Assembly: GCA_012512705.1 (NCBI GenBank)
Contig: JAAZDR010000165.1
Location: 1-5,112 of the forward strand
Direction: 5' to 3'
DNA: 5,112 nt
Source: Bacillota bacterium
Lineage (GTDB): Bacteria > Bacillota > Dethiobacteria > DTU022 > JAAZDR01
Positions 1-5,112 of the stretch are shown here, in pieces (position 1 is the first letter of the stretch; each line of letters begins with the position of its first letter). Made by a program: the position numbers and the translations under genes. The notes beneath the pieces were generated by a model. That model searched no databases, had not been told where the DNA came from, and saw only the letters and a program-made list of their open reading frames with translations.

Positions 1-219
1 AAGAATATTGAAGGGGTAGAGATCGGTCTGCTTTTTTATTGTAAAGACAATCAGGAGTTGAAAGTTGGGTTTCGCTCCAAAAATGTAGATGTCAGCACTG
101 TTGCTCAAAAATTTAACGGCGGCGGTCATCAGCGTGCCGCCGGCTGCTGTTTGCAAGGGGATTGTGAGCAGCTAAAAAAAACAATACTCCACACTTGCCA
201 GAGGATATTAAATAATTAA
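1..219 (+). CDS. nrnA: NrnA-like DHH/DHHA1 phosphoesterase (bifunctional oligoribonuclease / pAp phosphatase), C-terminal fragment
   Basis: The frame is open from the first base to TAA at 217-219 and gives the last 72 residues of a protein that begins outside the window. The fragment is the end of a DHHA1 domain: FRSK at residues 24-27, then the glycine-rich substrate-binding loop GGGHQRAAG at residues 40-48. This loop, preceded by a short V-x-x-V-A-x-x-F segment, is typical of NrnA-type enzymes. Known members degrade 2- to 5-mer RNAs to mononucleotides and dephosphorylate 3'-phosphoadenosine 5'-phosphate in the cytoplasm. The metal-binding DHH domain should lie upstream and is not visible. 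The stop is 13 nt before truB, which suggests co-transcription. A DHH phosphoesterase before truB is a common arrangement in Clostridia. The family call is firm; the exact substrate preference is inferred. Confidence 0.87.
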   Translation, partial: KNIEGVEIGLLFYCKDNQELKVGFRSKNVDVSTVAQKFNGGGHQRAAGCCLQGDCEQLKKTILHTCQRILNN

Positions 220-232
220 GATAGGTGGTGCC

Positions 233-1165
233 ATGCCGACAGGAATTTTAAACCTCCTAAAACCAAAGGACAAAACATCACATGATATGGTGGCATATGT
301 CCGCAAACTCTTTCAGGGAAAAAAAGCTGGCCATACAGGGACGCTTGATCCTAGTGCAGTAGGAGTTTTGCCCATTTGCCTGGGAAAAGCGACTCGTATC
401 AGCGAATATCTGCTGACAGAACGTAAAACGTATCGCGCCGAAATTAATTTTGGTACAACCACTGATACAGATGACGCTATGGGCAGGATTATTGACCGGA
501 AAAACGTACCTCCAGATTTGGATTTCTCCTTTTTTCAAGAACTCTGCAAAAAATTTGAGGGCGAGCTTTGGCAAACCCCGCCGATGTATTCTGCAGTTAA
601 ATATAAAGGAGAAAGGCTTTATGAACTTGCACGTAAAGGGAAAAAAGTAACCCGAAAACCGCGTCGGGTCAAGGTCTATAGTTTAAAGCCAATTTGTTAT
701 TTTAAAAATACCCACCGTTTCATTTTTGAGATTGAATGCTCGAAAGGAACATATATTCGTACACTGGCTAGGCAGATCGGAGAATCTGTGGGGTGTGGTG
801 CTCATCTTTCGTTCCTGCTGCGCACTAAAGTTGGGGCTTTTACTGTGGATAAAGCACATACGTGCCGCGAACTTGAATTATTAGAGCGGAATAATAAATT
901 ACATAAATCGCTTGAGCCGATGGACAAGGCACTAGAGCATTTTAAACCCTTATCTTTGCCCACTTATGCTGTCAAATTAATTAAAAACGGTCGTTGGATT
1001 AGCGAAAACGATCTTAGAGATTTTTTGGATTTTGATATTAAGGAAATCAATAGGGATAATAATTTTTTGCGTCTTTATGACTCTGAACAAAATTTTTTCG
1101 CTGTTGGGAGAGTTCTAAAGAAAGGGCAGCAGTTATTAATTAAGCCGGAAAAAGTATTTATCTAA
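233..1165 (+). CDS. truB: tRNA pseudouridine(55) synthase TruB
   Basis: This 310-residue protein isomerises U55 to pseudouridine in the T-loop of tRNAs. It carries the TruB motifs in order: LKPKDKTSHDMV at residues 9-20; GHTGTLDP at 33-40, where Asp39 is the expected catalytic aspartate; KTY at 65-67 with the active-site tyrosine; TPPMYSAVKYKGERLYELAR at 115-134; and CSKGTYIRTLARQIG at 169-183. The C-terminal 60-70 residues would be the small PUA-like RNA-binding region, which is less conserved. Length is normal for the bacterial family and no motif is missing. The ATG is preceded by AGGTGGTG (223-230), a partial Shine-Dalgarno match at short spacing. It lies 13 nt after nrnA and 30 nt before ribF with no terminator on either side, consistent with an operon. 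Confidence 0.97.
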   Translation: MPTGILNLLKPKDKTSHDMVAYVRKLFQGKKAGHTGTLDPSAVGVLPICLGKATRISEYLLTERKTYRAEINFGTTTDTDDAMGRIIDRKNVPPDLDFSFFQELCKKFEGELWQTPPMYSAVKYKGERLYELARKGKKVTRKPRRVKVYSLKPICYFKNTHRFIFEIECSKGTYIRTLARQIGESVGCGAHLSFLLRTKVGAFTVDKAHTCRELELLERNNKLHKSLEPMDKALEHFKPLSLPTYAVKLIKNGRWISENDLRDFLDFDIKEINRDNNFLRLYDSEQNFFAVGRVLKKGQQLLIKPEKVFI

Positions 1166-1195
1166 AGTTTTGGTGACCTAAGGGGAGTTGCATCG

Positions 1196-2194
1196 ATGCG
1201 CATATTTAATGGGGTAGATAGTTTTCGCGAGAGAAATGAAAAAATCGTCCTAGCGCTAGGGAATTTTGACGGAGTTCATCTCGGGCACCAACATATTATC
1301 CAAAAAACAGTTCTTACTGCAGGGAGAAAAGGTTTAAAAAGTGCAGCTTTGGTTTTCACGCCTCATCCGTTAACAGTTCTGGGAGGTAAGGGGCTCCCCT
1401 TACTAACAAGTTTGGAAGAGCGGGCCGGGCTGTTTAAAAGCCTAGGGCTAGATTATCTGCTTCTTGAACCATTTACGCTTGAACTTTCCCGCCTTCAACC
1501 ACAAAGTTTTGTTAAACGTTATTTTACACAAATACTTAATATTGATACCTTAACTGTCGGTTATGATTACACTTTCGGTGTAAACGGCAGCGGCAGTGCT
1601 GCGGATTTAAAAAAAATGGGAAAGTATTACGGTTTTTGCGTTGAAGTTTGCAGCCCAGTATTAGTGGACGGAAAGCCTGTCAGCAGCTCTTTGATTAAAA
1701 AATTGATTGATGAGGGAAATGTCGTAGAGGCGGCAAAACATTTAAATTATTATTTTCGCAGGAAGGGTATTGTTATAAAGGGTGATGGCAGGGGGAAAGC
1801 TTTGGGATACCCCACGGCTAATTTGCAATTTGCGCCGAACCTTTTGAGACCTAAAAATGGTGTCTATCTAACTGCAGTACTCTATAACAATGAACTTTTT
1901 TTTGGTTTGACAAATATCGGTATAAGGCCAACATTTGCAAAAAAGGAATTATCAATTGAGACATTTGTCTTTAATCTCTCTAAAAATCTCTACGGCGAGG
2001 AGTTAACTTTACTCTTTTTGCAAAAAGTTAGGGAAGAGCTTTTTTTTGAAGACTTTAAAGCTCTGCAAAACCAAATTGCTGCTGATACGGAAAATGCCCA
2101 GAAACTTATCGAAACGAAATTTAAAAAAATAAATACAGGTTTTTTTTCTAACCCCAAGCTTTCTAAAAGGCAGTTTATTTACATTGCCGATTAA
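1196..2194 (+). CDS. ribF: Bifunctional riboflavin kinase / FMN adenylyltransferase (FAD synthetase) RibF
   Basis: RibF phosphorylates riboflavin to FMN and adenylates FMN to FAD in the cytoplasm. The N-terminal adenylyltransferase half shows LGNFDGVHLGH at residues 21-31 (the GxFDGxHxGH nucleotide-binding motif), FTPHP at 54-58 and VGYDYTFG at 121-128. Its SSTxIR-like motif reads SSSLIK at 163-168, with conservative Thr-to-Ser and Arg-to-Lys changes. The C-terminal kinase half shows GDGRGKALGYPTANL at 196-210, including the metal/ATP-binding PTAN, then NGVY at 221-224, NIGIRPTF at 240-247 and Glu255 in SIETF, the likely catalytic base. AGGGGAG at 1181-1187 precedes the ATG by 8 nt. At 332 residues it is about 20 longer than usual; the extra C-terminal residues follow A7 and T8 homopolymers (see findings). 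The rpsO promoter overlaps the gene's end. B. subtilis calls the equivalent gene ribC. Confidence 0.95.
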   Translation: MRIFNGVDSFRERNEKIVLALGNFDGVHLGHQHIIQKTVLTAGRKGLKSAALVFTPHPLTVLGGKGLPLLTSLEERAGLFKSLGLDYLLLEPFTLELSRLQPQSFVKRYFTQILNIDTLTVGYDYTFGVNGSGSAADLKKMGKYYGFCVEVCSPVLVDGKPVSSSLIKKLIDEGNVVEAAKHLNYYFRRKGIVIKGDGRGKALGYPTANLQFAPNLLRPKNGVYLTAVLYNNELFFGLTNIGIRPTFAKKELSIETFVFNLSKNLYGEELTLLFLQKVREELFFEDFKALQNQIAADTENAQKLIETKFKKINTGFFSNPKLSKRQFIYIAD

Positions 2195-2206
2195 ATATGA
2201 TAAAAT
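2178..2206 (+). promoter_or_regulatory. Predicted sigma-A promoter for rpsO (-35 TTTACA, extended -10 TGATAAAAT)
   Basis: The -35 candidate TTTACA (2178-2183) matches the consensus at 5 of 6 positions. It is separated by exactly 17 nt from TAAAAT (2201-2206), also 5 of 6. TG at 2198-2199 gives an extended -10. The predicted start of transcription is near 2213, leaving a leader of about 90 nt before rpsO. The -35 lies within the last codons of ribF and the ribF stop sits in the spacer. rpsO can therefore be transcribed independently of ribF, while read-through from upstream remains possible. The promoter is inferred from sequence alone. Confidence 0.7.
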
Positions 2207-2223
2207 TTGACGGTAAACAAAAA

Positions 2224-2292
2224 CCTTAAGCTAGGAAAAACGAATCTCCGACGTTATTCTTGGCTTCTGGGGATTCTAGACTTTAGGAGGTG
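2224..2292 (+). promoter_or_regulatory. Putative structured rpsO mRNA leader (candidate S15 autoregulatory element)
   Basis: The rpsO 5' leader can fold into a closed structure. Helix P1 pairs 2224-2234 with 2276-2287: ten pairs, a U-U mismatch (2227/2284) and a bulged A2280. Helix P2 pairs AATCTCC (2243-2249) with GGGGATT (2269-2275), including a U2247-G2271 wobble next to a C2246-G2272 pair. An 8-nt bulge (2235-2242) separates the helices, and P2 closes a 19-nt loop. The 3' strand of P1 includes A2285-G2287, the first three bases of the Shine-Dalgarno sequence, so the fold could limit initiation. S15 is known in several bacteria to repress its own mRNA by binding leader structures that resemble its 16S rRNA site, where a G-U/G-C motif is one determinant. 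That this leader binds S15 is an inference; the pairings were found by hand. Confidence 0.5.
2285..2292 (+). promoter_or_regulatory. Ribosome binding site of rpsO (AGGAGGTG)
   Basis: AGGAGGTG is a near-perfect complement to the 16S rRNA 3' end and ends 9 nt before ATG at 2302. An in-frame GTG at 2290-2292 would lengthen the protein by four residues, but it lies inside this Shine-Dalgarno sequence and has none of its own. The site therefore fixes the start at 2302. The first three bases can be paired within the leader fold. Confidence 0.9.
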
Positions 2293-2301
2293 AAACAAAA
2301 A

Positions 2302-2565
2302 ATGAGTTTAAAAGACAAACAGAAAATAATATCAGAATACCGTATGCATGAACAAGACACTGGCTCCCCTGAGGTTCAAATTGCGATTTTAACGGAGCGA
2401 ATCAACCATTTAACAGAGCATTTAAAAGTGCACAAAAAGGATCACCATTCACGAAGAGGATTATTAAAGATGGTTGGTAAAAGGAGAGGCCTGCTTAACT
2501 ACCTGTTAAAAAAAGATGCTGCGCGTTATCGTTCAATTGTCGAAAAACTTGGATTGCGGAAATAA
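2302..2565 (+). CDS. rpsO: 30S ribosomal protein S15
   Basis: This 87-residue protein is ribosomal protein S15, a primary binder of the 16S rRNA central domain (helices 20-22) that nucleates assembly of the 30S platform. The family signatures are clear: [19 protein letters not shown] in the first third, then [19 protein letters not shown], which contains the main rRNA-contacting residues, and the C-terminal LGLRK. The length agrees with the usual 88-89 residues. The ATG at 2302 is chosen because the upstream in-frame GTG falls within the Shine-Dalgarno sequence. The gene has its own predicted promoter and structured leader, and a hairpin terminator begins 5 nt after its stop. pnp follows, the same rpsO-pnp pairing seen in very many bacteria. 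Confidence 0.98.
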   Translation: MSLKDKQKIISEYRMHEQDTGSPEVQIAILTERINHLTEHLKVHKKDHHSRRGLLKMVGKRRGLLNYLLKKDAARYRSIVEKLGLRK

Positions 2566-2570
2566 TACTT

Positions 2571-2605
2571 GTAAGAAAAGCGGGGTTTGGCTCCGCTTTT
2601 CTTAC
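2571..2605 (+). terminator. Rho-independent terminator hairpin between rpsO and pnp
   Basis: GTAAGAAAAGCGGGG (2571-2585) pairs with CTCCGCTTTTCTTAC (2591-2605) around a TTTGG loop: 15 pairs including one G-U. In the functional terminator view, the core is the GC-rich six-base-pair stem GCGGGG/CTCCGC, followed by the U-rich tract TTTTCTT. That tract is mirrored by the A-rich sequence before the stem, so the hairpin could also work on the reverse strand. Because the U tract is short and interrupted, I expect partial read-through into pnp. A processing site protecting the rpsO 3' end is a second possibility. Confidence 0.75.
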
Positions 2606-2652
2606 AATCATGAGGCATTTCAATTGGCAAAAATTGAGATGATAACTGCAAA

Positions 2653-2660
2653 AAGGAGGT
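2653..2660 (+). promoter_or_regulatory. Ribosome binding site of pnp (AAGGAGGT), supporting a TTG start
   Basis: AAGGAGGT lies 10 nt before TTG at 2671. The first in-frame ATG (2686) is 25 nt away, too far for this site, and no other Shine-Dalgarno sequence precedes it. The non-ATG start is therefore the better choice. Confidence 0.85.
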
Positions 2661-2670
2661 TTTAGATCAG

Positions 2671-4806
2671 TTGGAAACTGTAAAAATGGACTTAAGCGGC
2701 AGGCCGTTCTCTATGGAAACGGGAAAGATAGCTAAACAAGCTGAGGGATCGGTGCTTGTTCAATACGGTGATACATCAATTTTAGTTACGGCGACAGTAT
2801 CTGAAAAACCACGGGAAGGTGTTGATTTTTTCCCATTAACTGTAGATTATGAAGAGCGGCTTTATGCTGTAGGAAGGATACCGGGTGGTTTTATTAAGAG
2901 AGAGGGCAGGCCAACTGAAAAAGCCATCCTTGCGGCTCGCTTAACAGATAGACCACTGCGTCCTCTTTTCCCTAAACAGATGCGCAATGCAGTGCATATT
3001 GTGGCTACTATTTTATCAGTAGATCAAGATTGTCCACCGGAAACATTAGCGATTAATGGTGCATCTGCTGCACTATCAATCTCAAAAATACCATTTGACG
3101 GTCCAGTTGGCGCGGTTGTTGTTGGGTTGGTTGATGGTAAGCCAGTTATTAACCCTACAGTCGAAGAATCAAAAAAGAGCAAATTGCACCTTACAGTAGC
3201 CGGAACTAAAGATGCGGTGACGATGGTTGAGGCTGGGGCACAAGAGGTTTCCGAAGAAAAGATCCTGGAAGCGATCTGGGCTGGACATGAGGCAATTAAA
3301 CAGCTTATCGATCTGCAGCTTTCATTGGTGGAAAAAGCCGGGCAGCCCAAGATGGAACTAGAGCTGTTTGAGCCGGATCCTACAATCAAGGAAGAAGTAA
3401 CTGCTTATGCCGCAGAGAAATTCGATCAGGCTTTGCGCACTCCGGACAAAACAGAAAGAGAGGAGGCTCTTGATAAAGTCAGGGAAGAAACAATTAATCA
3501 TTTTCTGGAACAATACCCGAATCATGAAGCTGATACAAATGCTGTTTTGGAAGAAGTATTAAAGAGCACCTTACGCAAAATGATTACCAAAGAGAAAGTT
3601 CGTCCTGACGGGCGTTCTCCTTCTGAAATAAGGCCAATCAGTTGTGAGGTAGGCATATTGCCGCGCACCCACGGTTCGGCATTGTTCACAAGGGGGCAGA
3701 CACAGGTGCTCAGTATCTGTACGCTTGCAGCTCTAAGGGATGTGCAAATTCTTGACGGTTTAGGGCTGGAAGAATCAAAGCGCTTTATGCATCACTACAA
3801 TTTCCCTCCTTACAGTGTTGGCGAAACAGGTTTTATGCGTGGACCTGGGAGAAGAGAGATCGGTCACGGTGCCTTAGTCGAGCGAGCCCTGCTGCCAACG
3901 ATATCTGATGAAGAAAAATTTCCATACACCATACGTGTTGTCTCGGAAGTTTTAGAATCTAATGGCTCTACCTCCATGGGGAGCGTTTGCGCAAGTTCCA
4001 TGGCCCTAATGGATGCTGGGGTGCCAGTTGATAAAGCTACCGCTGGGATAGCTATGGGCTTGATTAAAGAAGATGATCAGGTGATAATTTTAAGCGATAT
4101 TCAAGGTATTGAAGATTTTTTGGGAGATATGGATTTTAAAGTTGCCGGAACAAAGGATGGTATAACCGCCTTACAGATGGACATAAAAATAAAAGGCATT
4201 TCTAGGGAGATAATTTCTGAGGCGATTTTAGCTGCTAAGAAAGGCTACCTTTTTATCATGGAAAAAATGAATGAAGCGATCAGCATTCACAGACCTCAAC
4301 TCTCCCGTTATGCCCCACGTATTACAACGATGCAGATTGATGTAGACAAAATCCGTGATGTCATCGGTCCTGGCGGTCGCATGATCAACAAGATAATTGC
4401 GGAAACAGGGGTAGAGATTGATATTGAAAACGACGGCAAAATTTACCTTGCAGCCTCCGACGTTGAAGCAAGTGAAAAGGCACAACAAATGATTCTCAGC
4501 CTTACCAAAGATGTAGAACCGGGCGAAATATATCTTGGTAAAGTGACACGAACGGAAAAATACGGTGCTTTTGTTGAAATTTTACCAGGCAAAGAAGGTT
4601 TGGTGCATATTTCTCACTTAGATCATAAACGAGTGGGGAAAACAGAGGATGTAGTTAATGTTGGTGATGAAATAACCGTTAAAGTGCTTGATATCGACGA
4701 ACGCGGCCGCATAAATCTTTCCCGGAAAGAAGCGCTGCCTAAACCGCCTGCCCATGAAGACAGCAAAAGAAGGAACAACGCAGGATATAGAAAACATAAA
4801 CCATAA
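2671..4806 (+). CDS. pnp: Polyribonucleotide nucleotidyltransferase (polynucleotide phosphorylase, PNPase)
   Basis: PNPase degrades RNA 3'-to-5' with phosphate, releasing nucleoside diphosphates, and can add tails in reverse; it acts as a trimeric ring. All domains are present in 711 residues: RNase PH-like domain 1 (about 8-140) with [10 protein letters not shown] at 72-81 at the RNA entry channel; a helical linker (about 145-225 and beyond); catalytic RNase PH-like domain 2 from about 308 (KVRPDGR), with [16 protein letters not shown] from 372, the phosphate-binding SNGSTS ending at Ser435, and [11 protein letters not shown]. In the last motif Asp482, Asp488 and Lys490 correspond to E. coli Asp486, Asp492 and Lys494. 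The KH domain has its GPGG loop at 566-569. The S1 domain spans about 618-686, followed by a short basic tail. The TTG start is set by AAGGAGGT. Its stop lies inside a terminator hairpin. Nothing essential is missing. Confidence 0.98.
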   Translation: METVKMDLSGRPFSMETGKIAKQAEGSVLVQYGDTSILVTATVSEKPREGVDFFPLTVDYEERLYAVGRIPGGFIKREGRPTEKAILAARLTDRPLRPLFPKQMRNAVHIVATILSVDQDCPPETLAINGASAALSISKIPFDGPVGAVVVGLVDGKPVINPTVEESKKSKLHLTVAGTKDAVTMVEAGAQEVSEEKILEAIWAGHEAIKQLIDLQLSLVEKAGQPKMELELFEPDPTIKEEVTAYAAEKFDQALRTPDKTEREEALDKVREETINHFLEQYPNHEADTNAVLEEVLKSTLRKMITKEKVRPDGRSPSEIRPISCEVGILPRTHGSALFTRGQTQVLSICTLAALRDVQILDGLGLEESKRFMHHYNFPPYSVGETGFMRGPGRREIGHGALVERALLPTISDEEKFPYTIRVVSEVLESNGSTSMGSVCASSMALMDAGVPVDKATAGIAMGLIKEDDQVIILSDIQGIEDFLGDMDFKVAGTKDGITALQMDIKIKGISREIISEAILAAKKGYLFIMEKMNEAISIHRPQLSRYAPRITTMQIDVDKIRDVIGPGGRMINKIIAETGVEIDIENDGKIYLAASDVEASEKAQQMILSLTKDVEPGEIYLGKVTRTEKYGAFVEILPGKEGLVHISHLDHKRVGKTEDVVNVGDEITVKVLDIDERGRINLSRKEALPKPPAHEDSKRRNNAGYRKHKP

Positions 4807-4821
4807 GGTTTATGTTTTTTT
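4791..4821 (+). terminator. Rho-independent terminator overlapping the pnp stop codon
   Basis: AAAACATAAACC (4791-4802) pairs perfectly with GGTTTATGTTTT (4807-4818), giving up to 12 base pairs around an ATAA tetraloop. The U tract TTTTTTT (4815-4821) follows directly; if its first bases remain unpaired the stem is about 8-9 pairs. The 5' strand is the last four codons of pnp (K-H-K-P) and the TAA stop is in the loop. The stem is AT-rich, so strength depends largely on the U tract. It would separate pnp from the downstream deacetylase gene. Confidence 0.8.
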
Positions 4822-4904
4822 AGTTTACCGAGCTCTAAACAGGTATAACCTTTCAATATTTGCATAGAAATTTGATAGGCAAAAGTTATCACCGGGAGTT
4901 ATAA

Positions 4905-5112
4905 ATGTTTATCCTTGTTTCCAAAAAAACAATTAAAAAGACCCTTTTAATTTTGCTATTGATAATAGCCATATATTTTTGGCGCCTGCATATTGTGCAA
5001 GCACAACCAGAAGCAATTTATTTCGTAGAGGGGAAAAAGAAAGAGGTATCGTTTACTTTTAATGTCTTTCCCGGTGAAGGTAATGAAAAAACAATTATGG
5101 AAATCCTTAATA
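4905..5112 (+). CDS. YlxY-like polysaccharide deacetylase family protein, N-terminal fragment
   Basis: The open frame starts at ATG 4905, with GGGAG (4894-4898) 6 nt upstream, and runs 69 codons to the window edge. Residues 7-12 are lysine-rich, followed by a hydrophobic segment at about 13-26 (TLLILLLIIAIYFW), which reads as an uncleaved membrane anchor or signal sequence. Next comes AIYFVEGKKKEVSFTFNVFPG at about 37-57. This resembles the start of the NodB-type deacetylase domain of PdaB/YlxY proteins: a short tyrosine-containing lead, a lysine-rich turn, then a strand ending in TFD. Here the motif reads TFNV, so the first Asp is Asn53. B. subtilis has ylxY directly after pnp, which supports the call. 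The predicted role is modification of envelope or spore polysaccharide outside the membrane, but substrate and activity are unknown. The rest of the domain lies outside the window. Confidence 0.7.
   Translation, partial: MFILVSKKTIKKTLLILLLIIAIYFWRLHIVQAQPEAIYFVEGKKKEVSFTFNVFPGEGNEKTIMEILN

Noticed and set aside
278..574. 98-codon open frame on the minus strand within truB
   Set aside because: It is fully antisense to the motif-rich truB frame, has no recognisable domain and no credible ribosome binding site; it is a coding shadow.
450..650. 66-codon + strand frame inside truB
   Set aside because: It is an alternate frame of a certain gene, with no family resemblance.
2239..2255. Pseudoknot in the rpsO leader (AACG with CGTT in the P2 loop)
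   Set aside because: No linker nucleotide would separate the two helices, so simultaneous formation with P2 is sterically doubtful; it is kept only as an alternative fold.
2290..2301. GTG start giving a four-residue longer S15
   Set aside because: The GTG is part of the Shine-Dalgarno sequence AGGAGGTG that serves ATG 2302, and the S15 family length fits the ATG start.
2621..2636. Small inverted repeat CAATT/AATTG upstream of pnp
   Set aside because: Five AT-rich pairs are too weak to be a credible hairpin or operator.
2618..2646. Possible pnp promoter TTTCAA - 17 nt - GATAAC
   Set aside because: The match is only about 3 of 6 and 4 of 6 to consensus, no better than expected by chance in AT-rich DNA.
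3024..3389. 121-codon minus-strand frame within pnp
   Set aside because: Its low-complexity Ser/Thr-rich translation is typical of antisense to a conserved gene, and pnp is continuous and intact here.
4228..4488. 86-codon minus-strand frame opposite the pnp KH region
   Set aside because: It lies wholly antisense to the conserved KH domain and shows no motif or ribosome binding site of its own.
4823..4840. Inverted repeat GTTTA/TAAAC around GAGCTC after the pnp terminator
   Set aside because: It is a short AT-rich stem with an 8-nt loop and no U tract; it looks like a chance match. It could be an operator only if conserved in relatives.
4623..4892. 89-codon minus-strand frame crossing the end of pnp
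   Set aside because: It runs through the S1 domain and the terminator; the hydrophobic stretch arises from antisense of lysine-rich codons. Nothing supports expression.
4860..4904. Promoter for the deacetylase gene (TTGCAT at 4860-4865, or a sporulation sigma factor site)
   Set aside because: No acceptable -10 lies at 16-18 nt, and neither sigma-E-like nor sigma-G-like elements could be matched convincingly.

Overview
The window is a stretch of the conserved translation and RNA-metabolism cluster of a low-GC Gram-positive bacterium. It reads nrnA (3' end) - truB - ribF - rpsO - pnp - ylxY-like polysaccharide deacetylase (5' end), all on the + strand. The order truB-ribF-rpsO-pnp-ylxY matches Bacillus subtilis and many spore-forming Clostridia, and a DHH phosphoesterase just upstream of truB is common in Clostridia. 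AT-rich sequence (judged by eye, not counted), strong AGGAGG-type ribosome binding sites, one TTG start and the deacetylase after pnp all suggest a Firmicute. I infer a sporulating member of the Clostridia, but cannot name a genus.

Layout: 1-219 is the C-terminal DHHA1 part of an NrnA-like nanoRNase/pAp phosphatase. 233-1165 is truB (tRNA pseudouridine-55 synthase) and 1196-2194 is ribF (bifunctional riboflavin kinase/FMN adenylyltransferase). These three genes are closely spaced with no visible terminator between them, so they are probably co-transcribed. A good sigma-A promoter with an extended -10 overlaps the ribF stop codon (2178-2206). It is followed by a structured leader of about 90 nt whose closing helix pairs with part of the rpsO Shine-Dalgarno sequence. 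rpsO (ribosomal protein S15) follows at 2302-2565, and a 15-bp hairpin terminator lies at 2571-2605. pnp (polynucleotide phosphorylase) occupies 2671-4806 and starts with TTG. A perfect terminator hairpin encloses the pnp stop codon in its loop (4791-4821). A membrane-anchored, YlxY-like polysaccharide deacetylase begins at 4905 and runs off the window.

How the genes relate: S15 is a 30S assembly protein and TruB modifies tRNA. PNPase shortens mRNA from its 3' end and NrnA-type enzymes finish off the resulting oligonucleotides, so the region pairs ribosome and tRNA production with RNA turnover. RibF makes FMN and FAD and is a conserved but functionally separate passenger.

No mobile element, CRISPR array, phage gene, toxin-antitoxin pair or defence system is visible. 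The most interesting signals are regulatory: the rpsO leader, the pnp terminator overlapping the stop codon, a homopolymer-flanked C-terminal extension on RibF, and a deacetylase whose first catalytic motif looks degenerate. I do not see a wholly new biological system here.
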